A stretch of 64,000 nt of DNA. Origin: Myxocyprinus asiaticus. Lineage: Eukaryota; Chordata; Actinopteri; Cypriniformes; Catostomidae. A model generated the notes under the pieces. It made no database searches, was not told the DNA's origin, and was given only the letters and a program-made list of their open reading frames with translations. The stretch spans positions 20,670,281 to 20,734,280 of the forward strand of contig NC_059373.1 of the NCBI RefSeq assembly GCF_019703515.2, in the 5' to 3' direction. The position numbers and the translations under genes were made by a program. Positions 52,632-64,000 of this stretch are shown one piece after another (positions within the stretch are counted from its first letter, which is position 1; every line of letters begins with the position of its first letter).

Positions 52632-54520
52632 ATCAAAATTGATCACCTGGGACAGTGTGTTTCAGACTGAAAGTGTTTGGTGTAAGCAGGGGCACTGTTG
52701 CCTACTGTTTCTAACAAATGCCAGAATGTACTGTTTCTTATCTCAAGACCCAAAAAGGATTTAAAGTGTTCTCTCTCTTTTTTTCACCACTTCACTAGAT
52801 GACCTTCCATCTTTTTTCAACTTCTCTGTTGGGCTATAAATCTTGAATTTATTAAAGCACAAACAAACTACTGTTTTCTAAAGCACATAACAACAAACAC
52901 TTCTAGGTGTATATGTACTAGGGCAAGGTTTCTGGGTCTGACACTGACAGCAGTCATATCATGAGGATTCTTTTGAGATAAAAGCTTTATGCACTATGTA
53001 AACAAACAAACAAAAAACTTTCAGAACTCAAAATGTTTTGTATATTGAAAGAGAAAGCAAGCATTTATGTTAAGCATTTATTGAAACAAAGCTGCAAAAA
53101 ATGACTTATTCTGAATTCACTCAATTTTGTGATGTCACACGGAGGAATGGATCAACATAAGACCATCTACATTAACACGTCAACAACTTTGTGATCAGAA
53201 ACTTAGCCCATCAAGTTGCACTGATGTAAAAAGGAGAAAGACCAGTTGGGTCAAGGTTTGGTTGGTTAGCATGGTTCAGTTAGCCCCTGTGGTAAAAAGC
53301 CACATACAGAAAGTTTTTCTTTACTTTTCATAAAGAATGTTGACTGTTTAATTCTAAAGACTCCGATAAACTCATGGTGAAGTTCTTTTTCGTTCTTCAC
53401 TCTGGGTGATAATGTGGATACCTGGATAATGTGTAATTTGTCATGTTTACATTTTTACATTCATGTTTACTTGCGCGGCGCTAAGATGTTAACATGCTAT
53501 ACGTGACCGTAATATACACTGGTTACCCTCTGTTATTGTATTTTATGATGACACTGTTACTACTGCAAAGATGGGTGTATAAAAGGCTGCCAGATAGGTG
53601 TCAATCGACAGAGTACAGACAAAAGAATAATGATTTGAGGCTCACTTTGGGCAGAAGTGTGAATGGCTTTTGACTGCAAACAGTACATGAATGAAGCAGC
53701 ATATTGTCACTGTCCAATGAAAAACACGTATCTCCACTTTTGGCAATTTTGACTTTTTACCACAGACAGAATGCGCCGAATGACTTCTTCCTACTCTTTG
53801 AATTGTGCATCGAAATGACCAATGAAAATACATTTAATCAGGCTGTCTGTTTAAGAAGTATCTTGTAAGTCTGTTTATGAGAAAAAGAGTTTTTCCATGG
53901 TCTTGAAAAATGAGTTTTTTGGAGATTGACAGCAACGATATCAAACAACAGCGTGAATGGGCACTTAAAGGCAGGGGCGCATTAATGCATGGGCACAGTT
54001 AAACATCGGCATCCCATTTACATGGTAGAGGACACACACACCACCATCACAAATTATGAGATCACTCTAGCAAACGAGAATGCCAATATCAAGATCGCTG
54101 CGCAAGTTGCTAATACACTGCCGCCTCCACCCATCAACAATAGCGATCTCGCCTAGGGTGCCAAAATGGTCATAAACGGCTCTGTCGTTACACTTACTAA
54201 TTGTTACCAGAAGAAACATCCTACCTCTTGTGCTAGATCCCCCGCACTCCCAGCTGCCATTCAATCCAGTGATGTTATCGGACGAGACGATTCCTCTGCC
54301 ACGCTTTCTGTCTGGTGTGTATATGTTAGAATGGTCTTGTTTATTACGACGTTAAACGTTTATCACATTTTATTTAGTATGGCTTATTTGTTCATAGGGA
54401 ATCAGAGAGTGCGAAAGGGTGTGATGAGTCTCAGGGGTGTTGGCTAAAGTTGTTTGAAAACATACTTTATTTTTGTTATTGCATTTGGTGCCACTAGTAG
54501 TGCAGAATTTACACACTTCA
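52632..54520. other. Non-coding stretch
   Basis: No gene or element was recognised. The short frames at 54067-54264 (minus) and 54166-54447 (plus) lack known motifs. Confidence 0.35.
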
Positions 54521-54522
54521 CC

Positions 54523-54947
54523 TTTAAATGTGCACTCAGTAATTTTTGGAATGTGTCATCTTGGACTTACACTGACACCTAGTGGTGTGGATGCAGCATA
54601 ATTCAAACACAGTAATTTTCAGTTACCATTGCCACTGTTGAAATTCACTATTCACAGTCAGCCGTAATTAAGCATTAATCAATAAGTAAAAGTGTTCAAT
54701 AACAGGGTGGTTAATGAGATTAAGTGAATAGTATTCAGCTGGTCATGTGATTCTGACATGGCCACCCCCATGAAGGGACTCTCTCCATGAACTGTAGAAT
54801 AAAACAACTTTCATAAGGTTACTGGTATGACTGAAGTTTTCATTTCACATGAAATTGTATGTAGTTATTTTATACAGACACTTAAAAATTACAATTAATT
54901 TCTAAAAACTATTTAAGTGAAGTAAATAGTACTGAGTGCACTTTTAA
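54523..54947. mobile_element. MITE with GTGCACTCAGTA ends
   Basis: TTTAAATGTGCACTCAGTAA on the left and TACTGAGTGCACTTTTAA on the right are inverted repeats. CACTGACACCTAGTGGTG inside is a motif seen in many fish MITEs. 425 bp, non-coding. Confidence 0.75.
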
Positions 54948-55917
54948 GAGTATTTTAAACTGGTGCCATACTTGCAGATTCCAGTCAACTTGATTTTGGC
55001 CGAGGGTGTAACACATGCAGACTGTTTTACAGCGGTCTCTCTCTTTTTTGTGTGAGGTACGTCACACTTCCCAACACAAAATGGTGGAAGAGTGACACAT
55101 AACAACTCACCACAACTATCTCTCTCTGATCCATGTCTTGTGGAGCTCACCAAAAGGGAACAACAGGAGTACAACGTGAGCACAAACAATTGCAATAGAG
55201 TGATTTAGGGCATTTCAGACATGTAGCTTGCTTGATTTGTGCCAAAACAGGGGCAAAAATAGATACATTGTTGCATTTTGTTTATAGGTTCGGTTGGCTT
55301 CTAAAAATGTATTCTTTAAAACAGACCAAAATTGGAAAATTTATGTTATAGCTATTCTTATTTGTAATTTGTTGCTTTTGCATGATTTCTGCATTGAAAA
55401 GTACCTGTTCTCACAGTCACAGAGCTCTCTCTCTCTCCCTGTGTCTGTTCTGCCGCTACACAAAAGAGAGAAGCGATTTTGAAGATGGAGTAACTTTTCC
55501 TTGTGAAAGTGCATGGTTATTTATTTATCCAATCGAGGCTTGCCATAGAACGCATGTTCATATGCAGCTTTCAGTGAGTAAAGAAATACATCCAATAAAA
55601 ACAGACTGTTGTGGCTCATTTTAGTGCTGAAAAAAAGCATGGTGACACAATCTGAGTGTGATGAAAACATTCAAATCAGTTTGACGTCTTGTCCATTGTT
55701 CTGTAAAAGAAGAAGCTCATGAGAAAAATCGGCAAGTGAGACGCTGGCTTTAGTAGTCATTTTGTAGACAAAAAAAAAAAAAAAAACTATAAACATTTCA
55801 CATGACATGTTCTTGGAAAATCACGATGTCATGACAATCCAACAGATGTAGGTGAGTTTGCACCAGTTTGGCAACTCTGCATACTGATGTGTTCATGTTG
55901 ACTGATCCCTACTGAGA
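54948..55917. other. Non-coding stretch
   Basis: It contains an A run at 55770-55787. No recognised gene. Confidence 0.35.
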
Positions 55918-56368
55918 GCCTGTCCCAAATGGCACACTTGAAGTGGACTTGAGGTCCTCTTTGCTCTCTCAGTGTGCCCTTTTGGCTGAGCCCGCATCAG
56001 AGCGAGCTCCAAGGCGGACTACTACCCAACACTCCCTGCAATTGATCCTCATGACCAGTCACAGAGGACTGAAGTTTCCGTGCTAGAGGAAAAATCATGG
56101 CGGACAAGGCGATGTTGATTGCGGATTAAATACTGATTTCAATAATCATTCTTTTCTGATTTTCAACAACGGTTCACTTGATTTTCTTGTGGATATAGGC
56201 AATGTTCACACAGTCAGTGTTTGGGACTGACAACCATATTTACTTATAGGTGTGTGTCTTGAAATGTCCCGTTCATACAACAGCTTAAAGTAGCAGTTTG
56301 AATACTGTCTGTATGAATGAACAACCAAAGTCACAACTGTATTCTAACAGCTGTAACCATAGTGACAG

Positions 56369-57012
56369 TAGCTATGTTTCCATTCAAGTTTTTAATTTAT
56401 GTGAAAAAACATATTATCGCATAAACAATGTGCGAATAAAGCCACTTTTCCAACCAAGAGTGTTCAAAAGGATGAAATTGTCACTTTCGGAGGAACTGTA
56501 GCCACTGTTTTTTTTTTAAATAAAATACTGCCGGTTTGGGAGTATCTCATGTTGTGAGCGACGAAAGATGTTGAAGATATTTTACGAAAGTGGCAATAAA
56601 CCTTCTGTTCCATACAGTTCAAGATTGTTTTTGACTTATTTGCTCTGCAAACTCTTTGTAGGCTTTGGTTTTTCTAGACACCGTTATTTCAGGATGACCA
56701 GAGCAACATTTCAGATGCGATGACTGGTCCGCTGGTTAGTCCAGTAATGAATGAGTTTTTCAGTCACATGACCATTTTGATGCACAACTTTTATTCCTAA
56801 CAAATTCAATAGGAGTTTATTCGGTAAATGTGATTCCATCCTAGTTTATGCACATTTCTTCTTATCGAATAAAAAAAACGTATCCACCTCAAGCGAGCGT
56901 ATAAATTTGTTATGCGCATTTTGGAGATTTATTTGCATCTTGGTGTTTCCATCCAGCAGTTTTTATGCGATATCCCAAAATGTGCATAAAAAACGTTGAT
57001 GGAAACATAGCT
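56369..57012. mobile_element. MITE with TAGCTATGTTTCCAT ends
   Basis: TAGCTATGTTTCCATTCAAG on the left and GATGGAAACATAGCT on the right are inverted repeats; AGTGAC flanks both (56361-56366, 57013-57018). Inner TTATCGCATAAACAATGTGC and ATGCGATATCCC-type blocks are also inverted. 644 bp. Confidence 0.7.
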
Positions 57013-58273
57013 AGTGACTAAAGTAAATATCAAAGAGGGCAACATCCGTAACACTGGTGTTGCGGTTACGGTTCAGCTGGTTTTCATGTTAACTTGTGAC
57101 CTTCTTCCGTTTAACACCAGATGTTATCGACCAATTGGCAGATTCATTGATTCAGAAAATCATGCTCCGGACTCAGTATTTTGCTCTCTATTAAATGTAA
57201 ACTTACTAAATGATGCTGGCATCATTGTACAGATTAAAATATGTGGTGTTATTAGATTGAACGGCAGAAGTACGCAAGAATAAAAAAAAAATAATAATAA
57301 CAAAACTCACCAAGGCAGGAGATTCAAACTCAGCCATCAAAAATATGATCAGAGCAACACGATAATGCAATAGCAATATGAGCTTCTAGATGGCGTAACA
57401 ATGCAGAAGCATCTTTGTATTCAAATGAGTGTCTGTCAGTGTGAAACTGTGCACATGGTCCAGCAATGTGTCCATGTTAACTTGTGCCTCATGTTAACAA
57501 TATGATGGTCTTGTCCGATTATGACATTGTATAAAATATGAACGCCATTTTCTCATCTAAATGCTGCACCCAAATATTATGTGACATCATAAAATCAATC
57601 AGTCATTGAATGAACAAACTGCCAACATTATTAAAGCCATACTGAGTTTGTTTGTTATTAGTGTGGACATGATCAGTTTGCTATTAGGTCTAAATAGTGA
57701 CATTAATGTAGAGCAACATCACAAGATCAGAAAAACAAGTAGCCAAAATTACCCATTGTTGCCCATTGTCAAAGAGTTTACTTCACTGCCATTTCAACAA
57801 TACTATTCCTATTGCATTTGAATTACTGGCCATGACAATGTCTTTTAATTGGCTTTATTTGAGCAAGACATTTTTAATGGGGTTGTAAACTGTCATTGAC
57901 CCTCCTTTTGAAGATTGAACAAATGGTTATAGTCTAGTAGTCTGCAGTCTGGTGCATATAGTGACACTATTAGATACATGAACATATTGCATACCAACAT
58001 GACACAAGTTAATATGGACACATTGCTGGATAATATGCACAATTTCACACTGACTAAGCTACTAGCTGTAGCTTGTAAGATTGCTTAAATTTATTGATAT
58101 AACAATGTTCTGTCCATCAGGGATACAGTATATATATCCCTGAATCATGTTTCTTTGTTCTCTAAATATTTAAAATAATGGTGTTTTGTTGTTGTTAAAT
58201 GTGCAAATTTTTTTTTTGTGGTTCTTGATTAATATGCCTAATGCTTTATTTTCCGTGTTTTGCTTGGAATTAT

Positions 58274-58599
58274 TTAAAGCTACACTATGTAACTTTTGGC
58301 CCTCTAGAGGTGAAAAAATAAAACTGCATGCGTCTTGCGGAAGAACGTTGTTTTGGTTGTAGCTACAGTAGCCAGATCTTATTTTCTCTGTGTACAGATA
58401 TGACGTCAACACGCATGGGCGAATGACGTATGTATGCAATTTCCCGCGAAATCCATCCTGACTGCTCTAAAATATAAATTATTATTATAGGTAAGTGTAT
58501 TTGGGTAAAGACATGGTTTGGGAGATGGATTTTTGTTGCTCTCTCTCATTATTAACATTTTATTTTCTAATTAAAAAAAGGTACATAGTGTAGCTTTAA
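58274..58599. mobile_element. MITE with AAAGCTACACTATGTA ends
   Basis: TTAAAGCTACACTATGTA (58274-58291) and TACATAGTGTAGCTTTAA (58582-58599) are perfect 18-bp inverted repeats. 326 bp with no coding potential. Confidence 0.9.
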
Positions 58600-58879
58600 T
58601 AAAAACAAATATCAAAGAGTTAATTAAAAGTGTGTTCCTTTAGCCTATCTATCAATATCATGACTTTTCAAATAATAATTTGTAAAACTGCATGTACTGT
58701 AAATGAAAAACATTACGTTTAAAAATGCAGTCTTGGAGTCTATCCTAAATGCACACTTTTATAACTCATGCACCCTCATGAACTTGCTAACAAGCACCCC
58801 ATCTGTCTGTACTTGTTTACGTCACCAAAGTCTGGACTCAGAGGACCGCAAGGACTTAGGGTGCCATTTGGGACAGGGC

Positions 58880-61290
58880 CTTAGTGAAGAAATAACCAGA
58901 AAAAGATGTAAATGCAATGAAAAGGTCATTTGTATGATGTTCTTGAATGTATTGTTCATTTGCTTTTGCCATGGATAGTACCAGCAAACAGTCACTCACA
59001 AAATTAAACATTAATTTTTATCCAAACAATCAGCGTCTGCAGTTATATGTTGATTGCAGCATTGACCCTCAAGCACTTCATCAGTTGATAATCCACATTT
59101 CTTGTAGCCACATACACATGGACATCCAGAGGGCAGACTGATGCTGTGAAAGAGCTATGCTAAAGGAGCATCGGTGCCACAAGTAATTTTTTTCTGAATG
59201 ACAGAAAATCAGGATTTAGTCTCTCAAATGAATGCTAAAATAAGGTTGCAAGAGCCACCTGCGGCCATCTCATATTTGGCTTCCTCAGATTTCAGGCAAT
59301 GGAATCAAACAAAACAGCATGAGTGGAGTCATTCATCAGCCACTTGTGCTCAAGACATCTTGGTCCGCCCTGTCCAGTGTGAATGCAAATACTGCATATT
59401 CATTCTATTTAAACACGTGGCCCACTGTTGTAAACTGATTTTTGGTGCACAGCCGGACACAGCTACTGTTCTCTGGAATTTAAATTACATTGGGTGAAAT
59501 CTAGTTTACATTCCAGTGCCTCAGTCCATTAGATACACTACAATTCTAAGTTCATGCAAAGCAAATGATAATGATTTCCAGGCACCAAATATTCGATTAT
59601 ACATTCCAAAATGATTCCATAATTTAAGCCTAATGCATGACTAATGGCATCTTCCTCCATCTATATCACCAGGGCTCTCGTTTTTAATTGTCTGCTATTG
59701 TGAAGATTTCAAGAGTTTGTTTTGTGAAAAAAAAGTTGTGAAAAAAAAAAAAAAAAAAACAACAACCAAAATATGGAATTCATGCTGTCATTCAGCCAAA
59801 GAAAGTTTTAATTGGTGCCCTAGGGAGAGGTGCTCTTTACATTTGCAAATTTCTGCCTTTGTAGCAGAGATGAGGATTTGAGTGCCCATTGGGGACGAGG
59901 AACAGTTATGTTGACAAAAAGTTAAAAGGGCTTAGCTGGAATATACTGAATGTGTTTGTTTTCAACTTCATTATGAGACTGAAAATTCCCTCTGAATGTT
60001 TAAGGATAAGGTGTTGTTGTCTTTTCTTATGTACAGTATTTGTTGTATGTAATTATCGGCATGGTTCCTATTTTTCGATAGTTTTGAGCTGTCATTGGGC
60101 GAACAGAACAAAAGACCAGGATGTATACTTCAAATCCTAAAGAAATGTACATCAAGGAAAGTATGTGAAGTAAAATGGGTTGAAACAACAATGGCTTGGG
60201 GAGGCAAGATTTACAGGCAGCCATCACATGAGTAATTACCTGCCACTTCACGCTTTGATTTTCTGGTGAAATCCATGAAAGGTCACCGATGCCATTTGTA
60301 AATGTACAAAAATGGAACTAGATTTTCATGCTTAAGGAAGCATACTGAATCTTTAACCCTTGTGTTGGTGTAAAAGTAAAAACATTTGTAAATATACAAA
60401 TGTTTGCATTTTTATAGAGTTTGTCAGTGAACACGTGTGGATATCTGTCTAGGGATATTGTCCTAATCTTTTTAATTCTGTCCATACCTCCATTCATTGG
60501 CAACATGCACTATTTAAAAAAATATATATTTTTGCATTCCTGGATTACTTTGTGCCCTTGGTGAGATAAGACATGACCAAATAAAAAACACCCTTCAACA
60601 ACTTGGTAGTTATTGTATACATAAAAAATTATTGCAACTGAATTTCTTAATAATATTATGAGACGGCGAAATCCTCGGAAATCGTATGAGTTGGGTCTTA
60701 CAAAAGCAAACAACTTTTACTCTTATAAACAGAAATAAATAAACCAACAATGGTATTACGATTTTTTCTAAGTTTAACCCCTTAACCAAACCCTAACCAT
60801 GATTTTAACTGGAAAATCACTGTTGTGTTCCATGGAAGAAAAAGAAACATTAAGGGTTTTGAATGAGCATTCTTGTGATTTTTCCTTCGTTTAACCTCTA
60901 ATCCAAACCCCAAAATGTAACCATAAAGTTTAACCCCTTACCAAAGCCGAAACCTTACCATGATTAGGAAAATAACTTCAGGGTACCATGTGAAGTGGAG
61001 GGCAAAGTAACATGACTAATTGAGGTTTTTAAGTAATAATAATTAAAAAAAAAAAAAAGAGTTTGACTACGCCACCCTGTTATTAACAGGGAAATACTAA
61101 CCCAATCACAAATAGAAAGGGGCACACAGGTTCGTTGTTTCAAAACAATAGGGCAGGAGACGTGGATATCAAAGTACAAAAATATTTCTCTATTTTAACA
61201 GAGTCTGATGGATACTGGACACTCATTCAATCATTTGAAAGTGATTTAAAAATTAAAATGAGCACAAGCAATAGCTGTGCGGCACAGGCG
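58880..61290. other. A/T-rich non-coding stretch
   Basis: Short open frames only. An A run lies at 59740-59759, and TTTAACCCCTTA/CCAAACCCTAACC repeat-like motifs at 60770-60800 and 60930-60960. No gene was recognised. Confidence 0.35.
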
Positions 61291-61295
61291 CGCAG

Positions 61296-61296
<1 letters not shown>

Positions 61297-61329
<33 letters not shown>

Positions 61330-61339
61330 ACACACACAC
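61297..61339. repeat. (CA)n microsatellite
   Basis: About 20 CA units with one CCCA break near 61328. Confidence 0.95.
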
Positions 61340-64000
61340 GAATAGAAAAGCATACACTTGCTAAACACAGAGAGCTGAGGCTTACCAGGAGCAGGTAGGC
61401 TAGCCGAGCACAGTGATTCCCCCATATAAAGATACACTTTACCCACAGGTGTACACTCACACACAAAAAGCATACAGTTGTGAATACACAGCACTCCGCA
61501 CGTGACACCATTTAGCAGGGAATAGCTAGCCTCCTACACTGGCACCTCAGCTCCTGAGAAAAAGAGAACAAATTAACAATACAAAAACTCTGACCACCAT
61601 TAAGAGGACACAGAGCTAACAAACTCAAACAAGGGTTTTAACTCACACAAAAGAAAATATATGTTAGTGTGAAGAGCAGGGGAAAGGAAGAGAGCTGATG
61701 ACAAATCACCCTGCTAAGATCAACTTCACACAAACAATAACAAAATAAAAACAGCACTTTCAGTGATTTGAATGGAAACATACCAAAAACCAAAACGGGG
61801 CATAAACAAAAAAACAAAAAACAAACCTATGTACAACAAAACAGCAGTGTCGGATGTTCAGCCCCGCAGCTTCAATGCCAACAGACACATCCTGGTGAGC
61901 AGTTTATTTCACCAAAGGTTTTGGAGCTACAGCCATAATTATGTCCGCGAGTACACAGGCGGTATATGGAACAGGCAGACTGGAGGAAGGCAGCAGTTGG
62001 CAAATGGAGCTCGATACGAGCCTCGCACAAACAACTGCTTGGAGCAGAAACATCCAATACCGGAAAAGGGGCTGTCATTAGATCATGACACATGTCTATG
62101 TGACACATAGCCGACCTAATATACCCCACGAAGGCACAGTGATAGGCTACTAACCCCACCTAATTCCAAGGGGGCGTGATACAATAAAACAGACAGAAGC
62201 GCTGTGTCCTCTCCACACGGTATAATGCAGGTCACATTAGAGTTAAAATTTATTATGCATAAAAGGGAAAGTCACCATTATACACAATATAATAGGAATG
62301 ACAAAACCAGGGAAATACTACAAGACAGCAGTTTGTCTCACTACAATCGGAAGAAAAAACCATCAGGGTTTGGACTGAGATGAGGGAAGTGTATTACAGT
62401 TAATTGACATACATCAGTCATTTGTATTACATAAATAAAGTGCTGAATAGGAGGCTAGCTGAAATTTGATGTCTGTATTATATCGATTTGAAGTTCTGTT
62501 TGTGGATCGGTTGGACTATATGGGACTTCATACCTTTTGTTAGGAATATCTAATGATTTCACCATCTTGTTCAAATTATTAAGAGTTGTCATGAGACTAT
62601 GTTGGGCAGTGATCAGCATGCATTTTCATTGTATGGAAAAGAGCAGCTCTGACATTTTGAATATAACTATTTTTGTGTTTCTCAGGGAAAAAAGTCATGG
62701 GTTTTGAGTGACATGAGGATACGTAAATGATGACCGAATTTTAAGTTTCAAGCAAATTAGTCTGACCAAATTGAGACATGTTAATGCATAATGTTTTTTC
62801 AAAGTTTTTGACAAAACAAACACCTTTCTCATACAATATTCGTGCAACTTAATTATCAAAGATACATTTATTTTATTTTATTTTTTGGAAGTCACATTCA
62901 AAATCCGGTGACACTTCTGCCTCCATCATTCCCTATGCCCCTGTAAAAAAAACAACAAAAAACAAAACAGGTGGTTTTGTATGCTTTTAATCTTTTCTTT
63001 CAGTCAATCTGAGGACTGTGCCCCAAATATCTCTCCCCTGCCCCCCCTCCCTCTGGGTTTCTGCTGTTTAATAATGGATACTGCACAAGGATGGCTTTGC
63101 ACACAGATCCGGCACCAGACAGACTGTGGAAGTGTAATATGGTTCTGATGAAAGATTCATGGCACAGATTGAGTCAGCTAGTGCATAACTAAGTCCAAGT
63201 TGCCTTATGGCCCTGCTGAAGCAGTGTGTTAGGTACAAATGTGCTTAACTAACATCCTTATTCAGAACCTGAAGCAACCCCTAAGATGTTTAACTTCTAA
63301 CTTGACTTTTAACTCTATGTGATATAGACATAGCTGCACATGCAAAAGTTGCCAGGTTTTTATTGTTGAAATTTAGCAGTTGATTGAATTTGTAACAAAA
63401 ATGCATTTAAAATGGGGTTTAGGTCATTGGCAATCCCTATATGTTAATGAAACATTGTTATGTCTGCCGGAATTAATTTTTTTGTCCAGATATGTTGATG
63501 GAGAGAATGGAGGAAAATATTTTGAATGGCATTGGCTGATGGGGTTCACAATAATGTAAGCTACCTTATGACATGATTATGTCTTGAAGCTGAAAATGAT
63601 GATGTATCAGGTAATACAATTCATGACAAGGCTTTTTTTTGTGATGGCGGCACAAGGATTTAACTTTTTTTTTTTTTATCCTGAAAGCACAAAGAGAATG
63701 TCACCCAGTCCTCACAGAAAGCTTGTATAACTGATGTTATTGAGAGCCTCAAAGGTTTTAAAATGTTCCACTTTTCCCCCAGCAGAAATTAACATAGAAA
63801 ATGTAAAAAGGACAAATTTTATTAAATCAATTAGTTTTGCTGACATTTATATAGAGCTTCTTTTCCCCTACAATATTTGAAGTTACTTTTTTATAGATGT
63901 ATTTATGTATTTGTATATTTATGTATTTTATTATACTTTATTATACCAAAGTATTACACTAAAGGACAGACTCCTACTTAAAAATGTCTGAAAAGAACAT
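61340..64000. other. Non-coding stretch to the window end
   Basis: Slightly more GC-balanced at 61,840-62,220 but without a protein-like frame. GCTAGCCTCCTAC (61527) and AGGAGGCTAGCTG (62450) form an inverted pair 0.9 kb apart, possibly the ends of an element. No host gene was recognised. Confidence 0.35.

Larger units (their letters stand above)
55918..58879. mobile_element. Possible large MITE pair (GTCCCAAATGGCAC ends) with nested insertions
   Basis: GCCTGTCCCAAATGGCAC (55918-55935) and GTGCCATTTGGGACAGGGC (58861-58879) are near-perfect inverted repeats 3 kb apart, and both are followed inward by GAGGxC-like blocks (GACTTGAGGTCC, CAGAGGACCGCAAGG). Between them lie two other MITEs and about 2 kb of A/T-rich sequence. 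The ends could belong to one element or to two separate copies. Confidence 0.5.

Noticed and set aside
53642..54447. Small frames as possible host genes right of the Gypsy element
   Set aside because: No domain, no splice-phase continuity and no similarity that I recognise; length is within chance expectation.
61227..61511. Cysteine/valine-rich minus frames
   Set aside because: Translation of the (CA)n microsatellite gives alternating C and V; no real protein.

Overview
The window is nuclear DNA from a ray-finned fish, most likely a cypriniform (carp/zebrafish group). This rests on one clear host gene, on short GT-AG introns, and on the repeats: hAT and Tc1 transposons, fold-back MITEs, a DIRS element, L2-like LINEs, a Gypsy element and tRNA-derived SINEs. 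The order is inferred from gene and repeat style. No bacterial feature, CRISPR array, rRNA gene or functional tRNA gene was seen.

Host gene. The minus strand from 17,602 to 7,707 carries nine coding exons of sfpq (splicing factor, proline/glutamine rich). It is a nuclear DBHS protein with an RG- and P/Q-rich N-terminus, two RRMs, a NOPS segment and a long coiled coil. The exons join in one open frame of 644 codons. The last coding exon was not found and probably lies left of base 1. Exon 1 holds eight 12-residue tandem repeats. The promoter side (17.6-17.8 kb) has no obvious TATA box and carries a YY1-type motif.

Left part (1-17 kb). The introns and the region below exon 9 are full of DNA transposons. 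Intron 6 (8,297-13,982) is almost entirely a nest: a hAT-like element with an imperfect 8-bp target duplication contains a SINE piece and a second hAT-like element. That one contains a third, which contains a 5'-truncated LINE with a 14-bp target duplication and a degenerate Tc1 transposon. Without the nest the intron would be about 113 bp. Intron 1 carries a long fold-back element, and intron 4 carries one arm of the same family.

Middle part (17.9-31 kb). This is an array of retroelements: a LINE 3' tail with a zinc-knuckle C-terminus; a Tc1/mariner piece; a reverse-strand LINE with endonuclease and RT remnants (20.2-23.4 kb); a deleted GC-rich LTR copy (23.46-24.07 kb); an L2-like RT fragment (24.4-25.2 kb); a reverse-strand DIRS-type element with gag, RT, RNase H and a tyrosine recombinase cut before its tyrosine (25.2-29.7 kb); and a complete 1,147-bp non-autonomous LTR element (29,930-31,076) with two 225-bp LTRs, a PBS and a 5-bp target duplication.

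Right part (31-64 kb). This looks intergenic: A/T-rich DNA with scattered MITEs, two neighbouring PIF/Harbinger-like MITEs with TAA duplications (39.3-40.7 kb), SINE copies, an L2 piece (36.4-36.9 kb) and a full-length but dead Gypsy element (47,652-52,626, minus strand). That element has its integrase upstream of RT, the order known for Gmr1-like elements, and a SINE sits inside the integrase. No host protein gene could be supported right of sfpq.
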